Source: Chitinimonas koreensis (GTDB lineage: Bacteria > Pseudomonadota > Gammaproteobacteria > Burkholderiales > Chitinimonadaceae). From it: DNA of 64,000 nt. Every line of letters begins with the position of its first letter. Positions within the stretch are counted from its first letter, which is position 1. Shown here piece by piece: positions 53,198-61,626 of the stretch. Both the position numbers and the translations under genes were made by a program. The DNA lies in the NCBI RefSeq assembly GCF_014353015.1, contig NZ_CP060704.1, forward strand, positions 2,443,001 to 2,507,000, read 5' to 3'. A model generated the notes under the pieces. That model made no database searches. It saw nothing but the letters and a program-made list of their open reading frames with translations, and was not told the DNA's origin.

Positions 53198-54940
53198 ATG
53201 GCGGACACCGTGGAGCTGATCGTGCTGCGCTCGAAAGAAGAGCTACAGCGTTTCGTCGACGAACTCGACCAACTGGAGCCGATCCCGCTGGGACGGCTGC
53301 TGCGCGAGTACGGGTTGGTCGAGCCCCAGGCGCTCGATGCGGCGCTGGGGCTGCAGCGCCTGCGCCCCGAGCGGCGCATCGGCGACATCCTGGTCGGGCT
53401 GGGGCTGGTCTCGCCGCGCACGCTCGAATACGCGCTGGGCTTGCTGGTCGGCTCGCCGCGCGTCGTGCTCGACCTGATCGAGCCCGACCCGGCTGCCATG
53501 CAGCTCCTGCCGGTCGCCACGATGCTGGAGCAGCGGGTGCTGCCGCTGCTGAGCACCCAGGACAAGCTGGTGCTCGCCTGCGCCCGCCTGCCGGCCCAGG
53601 AGGCGATGGCCAAGCTGCAGTTCATCGCCCAGAAGACACCGCTGATGATGCTGGCCGACCGTAGCGCGCTCGACGCGGCGCTGAGCCGCCACGTCGACCC
53701 GCTGGCCGAGGAGCTGACCAGCTCGTCGCTGCAGGTGGCGGAGCAGGAGGAACTGGACCCGCGGCTGTGGCGCGAAGCGGAGCTGCAGGCCAAGCAGGAG
53801 CCGGTGGTGCGGCTGGTGGACAGCTTCCTGCTCGAGGCCATCCACGGCCAGGCCTCGGACATCCATATCCGGCCGCGTGCCGACGGCTTCGACCTGCTGT
53901 ACCGGGTGGACGGCAGCCTGCGCTCGATCCGGCGGCTGGAAACCAACCTGCTGCGGGCAGTGGTGAGCCGGATCAAGATCATCTCCCGCCTCAACATCGC
54001 CGAGCACCGCCGGCCGCAGGACGGCCACGCCCGCATCGTCGACAGCGGCAATCCGATCGACCTGCGCGTCTCGGTGATTCCGACCCAGTATGGCGAAAGC
54101 GTGGTGATCCGGATCCTGAACAAGCGCCGCGGCTTGCGCTCGGTCGGCGAGGTCGGCTTCAGCGAGCACGACGAGCGGGTGTTCCGCGACATCATCTCGC
54201 GCAACAGCGGCATGTTGCTGGTGACCGGGCCGACCGGCTCGGGCAAGACCACCACGCTCTATGCGGCCTTGCAGGAGATCATCGCCAAGCAGGTCAACGT
54301 GGTGACGGTGGAGGACCCGGTGGAGTACGAGCTGGCCGGCGTGCGCCAGTTGCAGCTCGACGAGGCGATCGACTTCAGTTTTCCGCAGGCGCTGCGCCAC
54401 ATCCTGCGGCACGACCCGGACGTGATCATGATCGGCGAGATGCGCGACGCCGAGACCGCCCGCATCGGCTTCGAAAGCGCGCTGACCGGCCATCTGGTGG
54501 TGAGCACGCTGCACAGCAATTCGGCGGCGCAGGCGGTGCTGCGGCTGCAGGAAATGGGCACCCGGCCGCACCTGGTCAAGAACGCGCTGCTGGGCGTGAT
54601 CGGCCAGCGGCTGGTGCGCTGCAACTGCCCGGACTGCGCCGAGCCGGAAGCGGTGGCGCCGCACATCCTCGAGGCTTTCGGCTGCGAGGCCTCGCCCCGC
54701 TTCCGGCGTGGCCGCGGCTGCGCCCGTTGCCATTACACCGGCTTCCGCGGCCGCCGCATGGTCTACGAGCTGCTGCCGTTCAGCGAAGCGGTCCGCGAGG
54801 CGATCGGCGAGCAGACCTCGCTGCGCGAGCTGCGGCGGATCGCCATGTCGGAAGGCATGCGCCCGATCACCGCGCACGGCCTGGCGCTGGCGCAGGAGGG
54901 GCTGGTGTCGCTGGTCGAGGTCTATCAGTCCTGCAGCTGA
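53198..54940 (+). CDS. GspE/PilB-type secretion ATPase
   Basis: 580 aa hexameric traffic ATPase. An N-terminal MshEN/T2SSE_N domain (LGRLLREYGLVEPQALDAAL, IGDILVGLGLVSPRTLEYAL) is followed by the N2 domain (ASDIHIRPRADGFDLLYRVDGSL) and the ATPase with Walker A GPTGSGKT near 345-352, Asp box EDPVEYEL, Walker B DVIMIGEMRD and His box LHSNSAAQAVLRL. A zinc four-Cys loop lies near 475-505 (CNCPDC, CARCHYTG). No other type II secretion or type IV pilus genes are within the window. The 382-bp upstream gap (52816-53197) has no gene. No good Shine-Dalgarno; ATG 53198 fits the domain start. Confidence 0.93.
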   Translation: MADTVELIVLRSKEELQRFVDELDQLEPIPLGRLLREYGLVEPQALDAALGLQRLRPERRIGDILVGLGLVSPRTLEYALGLLVGSPRVVLDLIEPDPAAMQLLPVATMLEQRVLPLLSTQDKLVLACARLPAQEAMAKLQFIAQKTPLMMLADRSALDAALSRHVDPLAEELTSSSLQVAEQEELDPRLWREAELQAKQEPVVRLVDSFLLEAIHGQASDIHIRPRADGFDLLYRVDGSLRSIRRLETNLLRAVVSRIKIISRLNIAEHRRPQDGHARIVDSGNPIDLRVSVIPTQYGESVVIRILNKRRGLRSVGEVGFSEHDERVFRDIISRNSGMLLVTGPTGSGKTTTLYAALQEIIAKQVNVVTVEDPVEYELAGVRQLQLDEAIDFSFPQALRHILRHDPDVIMIGEMRDAETARIGFESALTGHLVVSTLHSNSAAQAVLRLQEMGTRPHLVKNALLGVIGQRLVRCNCPDCAEPEAVAPHILEAFGCEASPRFRRGRGCARCHYTGFRGRRMVYELLPFSEAVREAIGEQTSLRELRRIAMSEGMRPITAHGLALAQEGLVSLVEVYQSCS

Positions 54941-55002
54941 AGCGGAGCTGGGCAGACCGATTCCGCGCGATAACTCCGCTGCATGTTTGGCCGGCCACGC
55001 CG

Positions 55003-56342
55003 CTATACCGCTCCCCCGGATGCGTCGACCCAGCCCGTGCCGTTCCACCAGATCGGCTTGCCGTCCGCGTCCAGCGTGGTGTCGAGGTGGAGGGCGCCGA
55101 TGTCGGCCGAGGTCAGCGACGGGCGATTGGCCGTACTGTCCTTCTTGATGCCGAACTGCCGGACCAGCCGGAACGTTGCCGTGGAGGTGCCGTTGGCCGT
55201 GCAGGCGTATTCCTCGCCGGCACCGGGGGCGGGATTGGCGACGCGGACGCGCATGCCCTTGATGCCGGGGCCGGTGGGCATGGCGTCGGCCACGAAGATC
55301 CCGGCGAAATGCGTATACAGGTCCGGATTGGCCGCGGCGTAGGCCGCGCTGTATTCGGCGTAACGGTGCGCGCCTTGCCAAGTGAGCGCCCACAGCGCGT
55401 TGCTGTTGTTGTAGTAGACCTTGTAGGTTGCCGTGGCCGCCGAGAAGTCGCAGTCCCGCAGCGTGACCTTGCCGAAATAGCTTCCATAGCCGCCCACGTT
55501 GATCGCGCCGACGCCGGGGGTCGTGGCGTGGCCGGCGATGTGGCAGCCGATGAACTCGTAAATGCCGTTGGCGTAGGCGTTGATCGTCTGCTGATAGAGC
55601 GCGCTGAAGCCGCAGCAGACGAAGCGAACGAGGTAGGGCTGGCTGCCGCTGTAGGTGGCGTTGTTCTTGATGGCCGGTCCGGTCGTGGTGGCCGATGCGC
55701 CGGCGCCCGGTTCGAAGCGGCAGTGGACGAAATCCAGATGGAAGCCGCCATCGCTCGCCTGGCTGCGAGGATAGAACGGACTAATCTCGTCGGTGCCCGC
55801 ATCGTAGCGGTTGACGATGGTACAGGCCTCGACCACCGAGCCTGGTGCCAGGCTCACCCAGTATTCGTTGTTGCCCGAGCCGACCGTGAAAGTGGAATTG
55901 CAGGCCCGCAGCCTGGCTGCCCGGACCACCAGTTTGGCCACTGCCACGCAGCGGTCGACCACGATGGTCTGCGCGGCCGGCGCCGCCTCGTAGGCGGTGA
56001 ATTCAAGGCTGTCGATCACGCAATCGCGGAATGCCGCGGACGGCAGCACGCCTTCGGCCGGACTGGCGGCATTCGGTTCGCATTGCGCGTACAGCCCGCT
56101 GCAATGAGACACGGTCAGGTTCTCGACCGTGACCTGGAATTCGAAGTCGCCGCGCTGACCGCACCCTCGCGCCAACAGGCGGTTTCGGTCAGGTTCGTCA
56201 CGGAGTATTCCAAGGACTGGATTGAGGTGGAGCCGCGACTTCGCGTCGATCCTGCATCGGTTGGCGGGATCCGGAACCCCGGCCCATGCGGGGCGACAGG
56301 CTGCCGGTCCCCGCTGCGGCTTGTTCGGGCGTCGAAGGCATC
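55003..56342 (-). pseudogene. Fibre-like beta-helix protein, 5'-incomplete and frameshifted
   Basis: About 400 residues of beta-helix-like repeats (FRDCVIDSLEFTAYEA, CIVNR-like turns, IYEFIGCHIAGHATTPGVG, VTLRDCDFSAATA) ending in IGALHLDTTL..., KPIWWNGTGWVDASG, a C-terminus common on phage tail fibres and secreted beta-helix proteins. The good frame ends at 56160; upstream coding sense continues in the adjacent frame (SLEYSVTNLTETACWREG), so one base is missing near 56158-56163. That frame runs back without an ATG into the TGA of the GH19-like gene at 56346, so no proper start exists: probably a truncated gene fused downstream by rearrangement. Confidence 0.65.
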
Positions 56343-56345
56343 CGC

Positions 56346-57095
56346 TCATTCGATGAGCGCGCCATGGTCGAAGTGCGACTGCCCGGTCAGGCATTCATGG
56401 AACAGCATCGCGTAGCCGGCGGTAACCGGTGCACGCGGGGATTTGGCACTGACGATCTTGCGGGCACCGATCCAATCCGTCTTGGAACCATCGAAGAATT
56501 GCGAGAGCCGATATTTGTCGGTGAATGCGCCGTCGAACATGCCGATGATCAGAATTGCCGCAGCCGTTTCGGTTTGCAATGCCAGGTCGGGATTGTCGTA
56601 AAGTGCTGTTTCGGGTTGCAAGCCGAGCAATTTTCCGAATTTCTCGTAGTTATAGTCATGGGTTAATTGAGAAAAGCCGCGGCCGTAATAGGATTTGCCG
56701 TTGCCTTTGGGCTGAGCATATGCGCCCAGATTTTTATGGATACAGGTTTCAGTCTTGCAGCCCATGGCTTCGTGCACCGGCCTCATCGTACTGGCGGTTT
56801 CGCGGAAGGTCGTGCCGAGGACATAGGCGACCTGCCGGGTGTCTCCATGCAGGTTCCGCCTCTCGATCTCATCGAGGATGATGCCAATGTTTTCCCTGCC
56901 TGCACCTTTGTAGCTGGCACTGGAAAGATGGAAGGTCCTGATCGCACCTCGATCGTATGCGCGGAAACTTTTCTTCGATTCGGCCAGTTTCTTGCAATTG
57001 TCGAACAGCGCGGTGCGATCCAGCCGTTCGGCCGGCTCCGACGAAATGGATGCGACGCTGATGCCGATCAGCAATGGCAGAAACAGGATTTTCAT
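56346..57095 (-). CDS. GH19-like chitinase/lysozyme-fold secreted enzyme
   Basis: 249 aa. ATG 57095 after GAGGAG; signal peptide MKILFLPLLIGISVASISS. The lysozyme-like core shows AYVLGTTFRETASTMRPVHEA with a probable catalytic Glu, and YYGRGFSQLTHDYNYEKFG, the G-R-G-x-x-Q-L-T motif shared by GH19 chitinases and phage endolysins. Base composition is clearly AT-richer than neighbouring genes, suggesting transfer. The last 20 codons recur as a fragment at 61405. Target is chitin or peptidoglycan; not resolved by sequence alone. Confidence 0.82.
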   Translation of the reverse strand: MKILFLPLLIGISVASISSEPAERLDRTALFDNCKKLAESKKSFRAYDRGAIRTFHLSSASYKGAGRENIGIILDEIERRNLHGDTRQVAYVLGTTFRETASTMRPVHEAMGCKTETCIHKNLGAYAQPKGNGKSYYGRGFSQLTHDYNYEKFGKLLGLQPETALYDNPDLALQTETAAAILIIGMFDGAFTDKYRLSQFFDGSKTDWIGARKIVSAKSPRAPVTAGYAMLFHECLTGQSHFDHGALIE

Positions 57096-57277
57096 GCGCC
57101 TTTCTCCTCTTGTCCTTATCGCCGGACGGTTCCGGCCGTAATGACGGCTACGGTGCCCGATTAGGCGGACGCATCGATCGAAGCCGAGCCGCGGTCTCAT
57201 GACAAAGACTAGATCAGCGAATTGAAAGAAATGCCTGCAATGGCATGAAAGGCCGATGCCGAGCGTTACGGAAGGTA

Positions 57278-57305
57278 ACAGCGATACCGCAAGCGGTACC
57301 GCTGT
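57278..57305 (-). promoter_or_regulatory. Conserved hairpin downstream of DUF2272 remnant (copy A)
   Basis: ACAGCGATACC and GGTACCGCTGT pair around a 6-base loop, in the 170-bp interval (57202-57371) that aligns with 61466-61626. The counterpart hairpin at 61539-61565 keeps the pairing with a different stem sequence. No T-run follows on either strand. Confidence 0.55.
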
Positions 57306-57371
57306 CCTATTCCGGATGCCGGCCTGTTGCGTCTATGGCGCGGGCACGCTTGATGCCCACGCCGGCGTGCC

Positions 57372-57544
57372 TCAAATCCTATTCCCCATCACCATGAACA
57401 CGGCCGCCGCCAGGAGCCCCGCCCTGGCCTGCTCGTGCGGCCCCAGTTCCACGACGGCTTGCCCCAGGTGCTGGATGCCGATCCGGCTGGACGGGGCGAC
57501 GAGCGGAAATTCAATGCTTCGATGTCTACCAATCTGCTGGACAT
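57372..57544 (-). pseudogene. Remnant of an SH3-DUF2272 gene (large internal deletion)
   Basis: Starts MSSRLVDIEALNFRS after AAGGAGCACATC, almost the same as the intact gene at 62424 (MSSRFVDLEALNLRS). After a frame change it reads SSRIGIQHLGQAVVELGPHEQA, then jumps to GLLAAAVFMVMGNRI, the C-terminus of the intact copy (AGFLAAAEAVFMLLGNRT). About 200 codons, including all of DUF2272, are missing. Clear pseudogene. Confidence 0.88.
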
Positions 57545-57661
57545 GATGTGCTCCTTGGTTTGCGTCCACTGCAGACGCGGGTGAACCGTGGCGGCGGCGG
57601 GCGCGCGTGTCGCGCGCCGCCTGTCTCCGCTGTTGCCCGAACAGGCCCGGCCGACCTCAGC

Positions 57662-58750
57662 TCAGCCGTTGTAGAGATACTTGCGCGCGCCGACCGGACC
57701 CGTGGGCGTATCGGTGCAGCAGGGGCAGTCGAAGCCGCTGCCGACGTGGCGGCCCTTGTGGCGGAAGTCCCAGTGCGAACCCTGGCCGGGACACGGGCCT
57801 TCGGCGTTCTGCGGCTGCTTGTCGACGTCCAGCTTGGCGTTGGCCGGTAGCCGTGCACCGCGCCGTACGGCTTGCTCCAGCGCCTCGAAGGTGTCGAAGC
57901 GGTCACCCGGCCGGCCGAAGTCCTTGCACTCGATGACCATCGGGTATTCCGAGGCGCAGGTCTTGACCGGCTGCTGGCCCAGGCCGGCTGCCGGTGTGCT
58001 TGCCGTGCGTACGCCGGTGGTGGTGGTCGTGGTGGTGCTGGTGGTGCCGTCGGGATGGGTGGTGGTCGTCGTGGTGGTGGTCGTCGCGCTCGGTCCCAGC
58101 ACCTGCGCGCCGGCCGGCGGGAAGTCGCAGCGGTCCCAGATGCACTGGAAGCTGCAGCCGAACGAGCTTTCGAAGGGGTTGAAGCCAACCGTCACATAGC
58201 CGTGGAACACCGGGATGCCGCCGCGGTCGACACAGGCCGCCACGGTGGTGGCCAGTTCCTGGCTGCAATCCGAGGTCCACTTGTCGATCAGCGCGATCAG
58301 GCCGCAGATGGCGGCGGCGCCGAGGCCGAAGACGACGATCGGCGGCACCGGGTCGGTCCACACCAGCAGGTCGACCACGTGACCGCAGCCGTCGTCGTAT
58401 TGGCCGGCGTAGACGTCATAGGTGTCGCCGGCATCGCGCGACTGGGTGACGCGCAGGCGCGGCTTCCATTCGCGGCCGTCCGCCTCGACCAGCACCATCT
58501 CCTTGCCGATGGTGCCTTCCAGCGGCCGCTCCACGATCTCGACGCCATCGGGCAGGTGGCGCGGCACCGCCAGCTCGAGCGGTGTCGTCTTGCTCATCTT
58601 GAAGTCGCCGAGGGTCGCCTTGAACCGCACCAGGTCGCCTTTGCCGCCGCCACAGCAGCAGGCGGCCGGCAGCGAGCCCATCAGTACCTGCCCGGTCTCG
58701 GCGAACCGCGCGACGAATTCGGCGGTTTCCTTGTTCTTTGCCACATCCAT
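57662..58750 (-). CDS. Cys-rich protein with poly-Thr linker and toxin-like C-terminal domain
   Basis: 362 aa from ATG 58750 (MDVAKNKET), preceded by AAGGAGATCGAC. No signal peptide. The N-terminal domain has a Cys cluster ACCCGGGKG; one hydrophobic segment (IVVFGLGAAAICGLIALI, about 140-160); a Cys-rich stretch (FGCSFQCIWDRC); then a linker made of two Thr runs separated by HPDGTTS; then about 95 residues (VIECKDFGRP, GSHWDFRHKGRHVGSG, DCPCC). The linker-plus-small-domain plan recalls polymorphic toxins, but no known family is recognised and no immunity gene is evident. Function unknown. Confidence 0.75.
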   Translation of the reverse strand: MDVAKNKETAEFVARFAETGQVLMGSLPAACCCGGGKGDLVRFKATLGDFKMSKTTPLELAVPRHLPDGVEIVERPLEGTIGKEMVLVEADGREWKPRLRVTQSRDAGDTYDVYAGQYDDGCGHVVDLLVWTDPVPPIVVFGLGAAAICGLIALIDKWTSDCSQELATTVAACVDRGGIPVFHGYVTVGFNPFESSFGCSFQCIWDRCDFPPAGAQVLGPSATTTTTTTTTHPDGTTSTTTTTTTGVRTASTPAAGLGQQPVKTCASEYPMVIECKDFGRPGDRFDTFEALEQAVRRGARLPANAKLDVDKQPQNAEGPCPGQGSHWDFRHKGRHVGSGFDCPCCTDTPTGPVGARKYLYNG

Positions 58751-59163
58751 GTCGATCTCCTTCCAGTGCATCGGTGAATGACGGAGGAGTCGATCGAGTC
58801 GGTGTCGAGGGCTCGGCGTGTCCTGGCCATTCGATGGGAACGGGCGTGGCCATGGCTATGTGCCCAGCCGCGTGCCGTCCGTTTTCCGCTCGCTTGTGTT
58901 GTTGTGGTTGAAAGATGGCCGGCATGCAGCACTGCTGCATTTCGGTTTGCAAGGCAATTCATCCGGCGTTGCACCGGCAACTGGGGCTGGGAGCATTTCT
59001 GCTCGGGCGGATTTGCGTTGGGCAAATTGCCTTCGCGGTTCTTCCTGCGTGGGCACGTGAATCGTGCCTTCTGCGTGGAGGAAAAGGGGCGCCCGACGCT
59101 CCCCTGGTTTGTCGGGCTCAATTCATTGGAGTGCTGGATTGGATATTCGAGTTTGCGCCAGCG
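58751..59163. other. Intergenic region without a recognised gene
   Basis: About 410 bp between two minus-strand genes, lower in GC than its surroundings. The open frames crossing it have no ribosome-binding site, no conserved features and unusual composition. It must contain the leader of the poly-Thr protein gene. Confidence 0.6.
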
Positions 59164-59973
59164 CTACTTATTTTTCAGCGGAAACGGCAACTGCACCGAG
59201 CTCGGCGAATACGCCGCCGACCACACATGGCCGCTGCCCGCATCGCAACTCGCGCTGCCCTGTCCGATCTGGTACGGCCCGGTATAGAGCGGGCATTTGC
59301 AGTTGGCATAGCCGGTTTTCTTGCCGTTCGGGTCGCGCTCGTAGCTGCACGAGGCGGTCATGCAGCCGGCGTAGGCGGCCGGCGTGGTCGAGCAGTCCTT
59401 CTGCGCCGTGCCGTAGACCGAGGTTTTGGCGAAGCTGAAGGTGGAGATCAGCTCGGATTTCGGCGCCATCGGCGTGGTGCCGTCGGCGCCGGCCTGCAGG
59501 TAGCCGCAGACCGGGGCGGTCGGCAGCGGCGGTTCGGTGGTGCCGAGCCTTTCCTTGGCCATCGAGGTCATGTTGCGGCAGCTGGCGCCGTCGGTGCCGC
59601 AGGCGCGCACCGTTTCGACATAGGCCTCGGTATTGCGGATCGAGTTGATGTCGACGAAGGACAGGCCCGACTGCACATAGCAGCGGCAGTTGGCGTAGTT
59701 GTTCGCCGCGGTGCAGGGCAGGCTGGGCGAGCCGCCGGCCGGGCCGGAGTAGTAGCACAGCGCGTAGGCCGAGGACGAGCAGGCGAGGAAGTTGGTCGGC
59801 GACAGCACGATGTTGGCGGCGGCCGGGCCGTAGCTGGTGGTCCAGAATTCGTTGGCGACGTAGGGGGCGGGGCAGTCCTTGTCGCAGGTGGCGGGCATGT
59901 CCTGGGCCAGGGCGGCGGCGGACAGCAGCAGCGTTGCGATGAGCGCCAGCAAGGCGCCGAACGGGTTGTGCAT
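59164..59973 (-). CDS. Secreted Cys-rich hypothetical protein
   Basis: 269 aa, ATG 59973 with strong AGGAGG upstream. Signal peptide MHNPFGALLALIATLLLSAAALA then QDMPATCDKDCPAPYV. Fifteen or more Cys are spread along the mature part in short motifs (ANCRCYVQSG, YANCKCPLYTGPY), suggesting a disulfide-rich exported protein. WTTSYGPAAANIVLSPTNF and HVWSAAYSP are not known motifs to me. It follows the GH18 gene by 31 bp, so they are likely co-transcribed. Confidence 0.8.
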   Translation of the reverse strand: MHNPFGALLALIATLLLSAAALAQDMPATCDKDCPAPYVANEFWTTSYGPAAANIVLSPTNFLACSSSAYALCYYSGPAGGSPSLPCTAANNYANCRCYVQSGLSFVDINSIRNTEAYVETVRACGTDGASCRNMTSMAKERLGTTEPPLPTAPVCGYLQAGADGTTPMAPKSELISTFSFAKTSVYGTAQKDCSTTPAAYAGCMTASCSYERDPNGKKTGYANCKCPLYTGPYQIGQGSASCDAGSGHVWSAAYSPSSVQLPFPLKNK

Positions 59974-60004
59974 GGTGGGATTCCTCCTGGGAAGAGTGCT
60001 GCGC

Positions 60005-61245
60005 TCAGACCGGCTGCAACTGGGCGACGACGGTGGTCGCCGGCGCGCCGGCCAGCGGCACGTCGACCAGCGTGCCCTTGAAGCCGACGAAGGCCTTGCC
60101 GGCCGGCGCCTGGTAGCTGAACGGCTGGCGGTCGGTGGTGTTGGCCATGCTGCCGTAGGGGCCGAGCAGCTGGCCCGGGCGGTGCGCAGGCTCAGCTGCA
60201 CCACGCAGTTCCGGCCGAACCAGGCACCGGTGTAGCCGAAGACTTCGACGATGGAATCGCCCGCGTTCAGCGCGATGGGTTCCGCCGTGCCCGAATAGCC
60301 GCCGTGCTGCGGCAACTGGCCGTCCCCGTCGCCGGCCTGGATCGCATCGAGGACGTCGCCGTGGCGGACCGTCAGCGTGGCGATCGGCGCCGTCACCGGC
60401 AGCGCGTTGCCCTGGCGGTCGCGCTTCATCAGGCTGTCGTCGAAGCCCGCGCCGCCGACCTCCTGAGCCAGCGTGCCGCGGGTGAACTGCCACATCTGGC
60501 GGGTGATGGTGTAGCGCGGCAGGTTGGTCTGGTGGTCGGTGTCGTCGTTGTCGATGCGCCAGGCATAGAGCCCGCCGGCGCCGACTTCGACGCACTTGGC
60601 GATGTAGGCCGCGATGCCGCATTCGGGCGGGAAGAAGCCGCTGGTGCTGTCGTTTTCGCTGCAGATGCCGACATGGATCTTGCCTGGCTCGATGCCGAGA
60701 CCGATGAAGCGGTCGATGTAGTTCAAGCGCTGGTAGGACTGGACGTTGACGATGTCGACGTACCGATTGACCACCTGCGCGTCGAGCGCCTCGGTCGTGT
60801 CGGGCGAGATCGACAGGTAGCGCGCATTGCCGATCGCCTGCTTGACCTGGGTGAACAGGTAGGAGGCCGTGCCTTCTTCGAAGGGAACCTGCTCCCAGTC
60901 GAAATCCAGCCCGTCGAGGCCGTAGCGGTCGAGGAAGGCGGGAATGGTCTGCGCGAAGGCCGCGATCTTCTCGTCGGTATCGAGCGAGCTGAATCCGCCG
61001 ACCCAGCCGGTCTGGGCGAACAGGACCAGCTCCGGGTTCTCGGCGCGGGCCTCGGCTACCACCGCGCGGACCCGGGCGTCCTGGTCGAAGTACAGCGCCG
61101 GCGGGTTCGAGCCCGGCTGGAGCTGGGCGAAGCCGATGTAGAGGTAGTCGACGTACTTGAACGGCCGGTTGCCGGCCGCGATGCTGTTCATCAGGTTCTG
61201 GTAGTTGCCGTCGCCGACGAAGACCGTCTGGATCGATCTGTACAT
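60005..61245 (-). CDS. GH18 glycoside hydrolase with C-terminal jacalin-like lectin domain (apparent frameshift near 60176)
   Basis: ATG 61245 after AAGGAGG. No signal peptide. The GH18 barrel has the catalytic DGLDFDWE at 111-118 (acid E118), FAQTGWVGG, and YVDIVNVQSYQ. From about residue 290 a jacalin-like beta-prism follows (GGYSGTAEPIALNAGDSIVEVFGYTG). The frame breaks in CCCGGG at 60172-60181; the next frame continues GQLLGPYGSMANTTDRQPF to the stop at 60005. One added base gives 413 aa. Substrate chitin or N-glycans (endo-beta-N-acetylglucosaminidase type). The shift is probably a read error. Confidence 0.85.
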
Positions 61246-61404
61246 GGATTGTTTCCTCCTTGGACCATCTTCATTCGACCGGCATTGCGGTCGTTATCGA
61301 AGACTAGACAGCGACCCGCCGGACCGAAACGTGCCGCAGCGAGGTCAGGGTTACAGCGCCGTAACAGCGGGCTGCTGCCGCCGAACCGGAGTTCGACTCG
61401 GCCG

Positions 61405-61466
61405 CTATTCGATGAGCGTGCCGTGGTCGATGAGCGGCTGGCCGGTCAGGCATTCGTGGAACAGCA
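61405..61466 (-). pseudogene. C-terminal remnant of a GH19-like gene
   Basis: Encodes LLFHECLTGQPLIDHGTLIE and a stop, matching MLFHECLTGQSHFDHGALIE at the end of the intact gene (56346). Immediately beyond, the sequence jumps to AGACTAGATCAGCG, which in the intact locus lies upstream of the start (57204). The whole body of the gene is deleted. Confidence 0.88.
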
Positions 61467-61538
61467 AGACTAGATCAGCGGACGGCAAGAGATGCGTGCG
61501 ATGGCGCGCAGCGCCGATGCCGGGCGCAAAGCCAGGTA

Positions 61539-61565
61539 ACGGCGGCGCCAGCGGTGGCGCCGCCG
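61539..61565 (-). promoter_or_regulatory. Conserved hairpin downstream of SH3-DUF2272 gene (copy B)
   Basis: ACGGCGGCGCC and GGCGCCGCCGT form a perfect 11-bp stem. It is the counterpart of 57278-57305; arms differ in sequence but stay complementary. Confidence 0.6.
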
Positions 61566-61626
61566 TCCGGGGGCCGAGCCGTCGCGCCCGCGGCGTCGGC
61601 CTGTCCGATGGCTGCGCCGGCCGGCC

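Noticed and set aside
58778..59287. Plus-strand frame of 169 codons
   Set aside because: No ribosome-binding site, unusual Trp/Arg-rich composition, and it overlaps the end of a good minus-strand gene.
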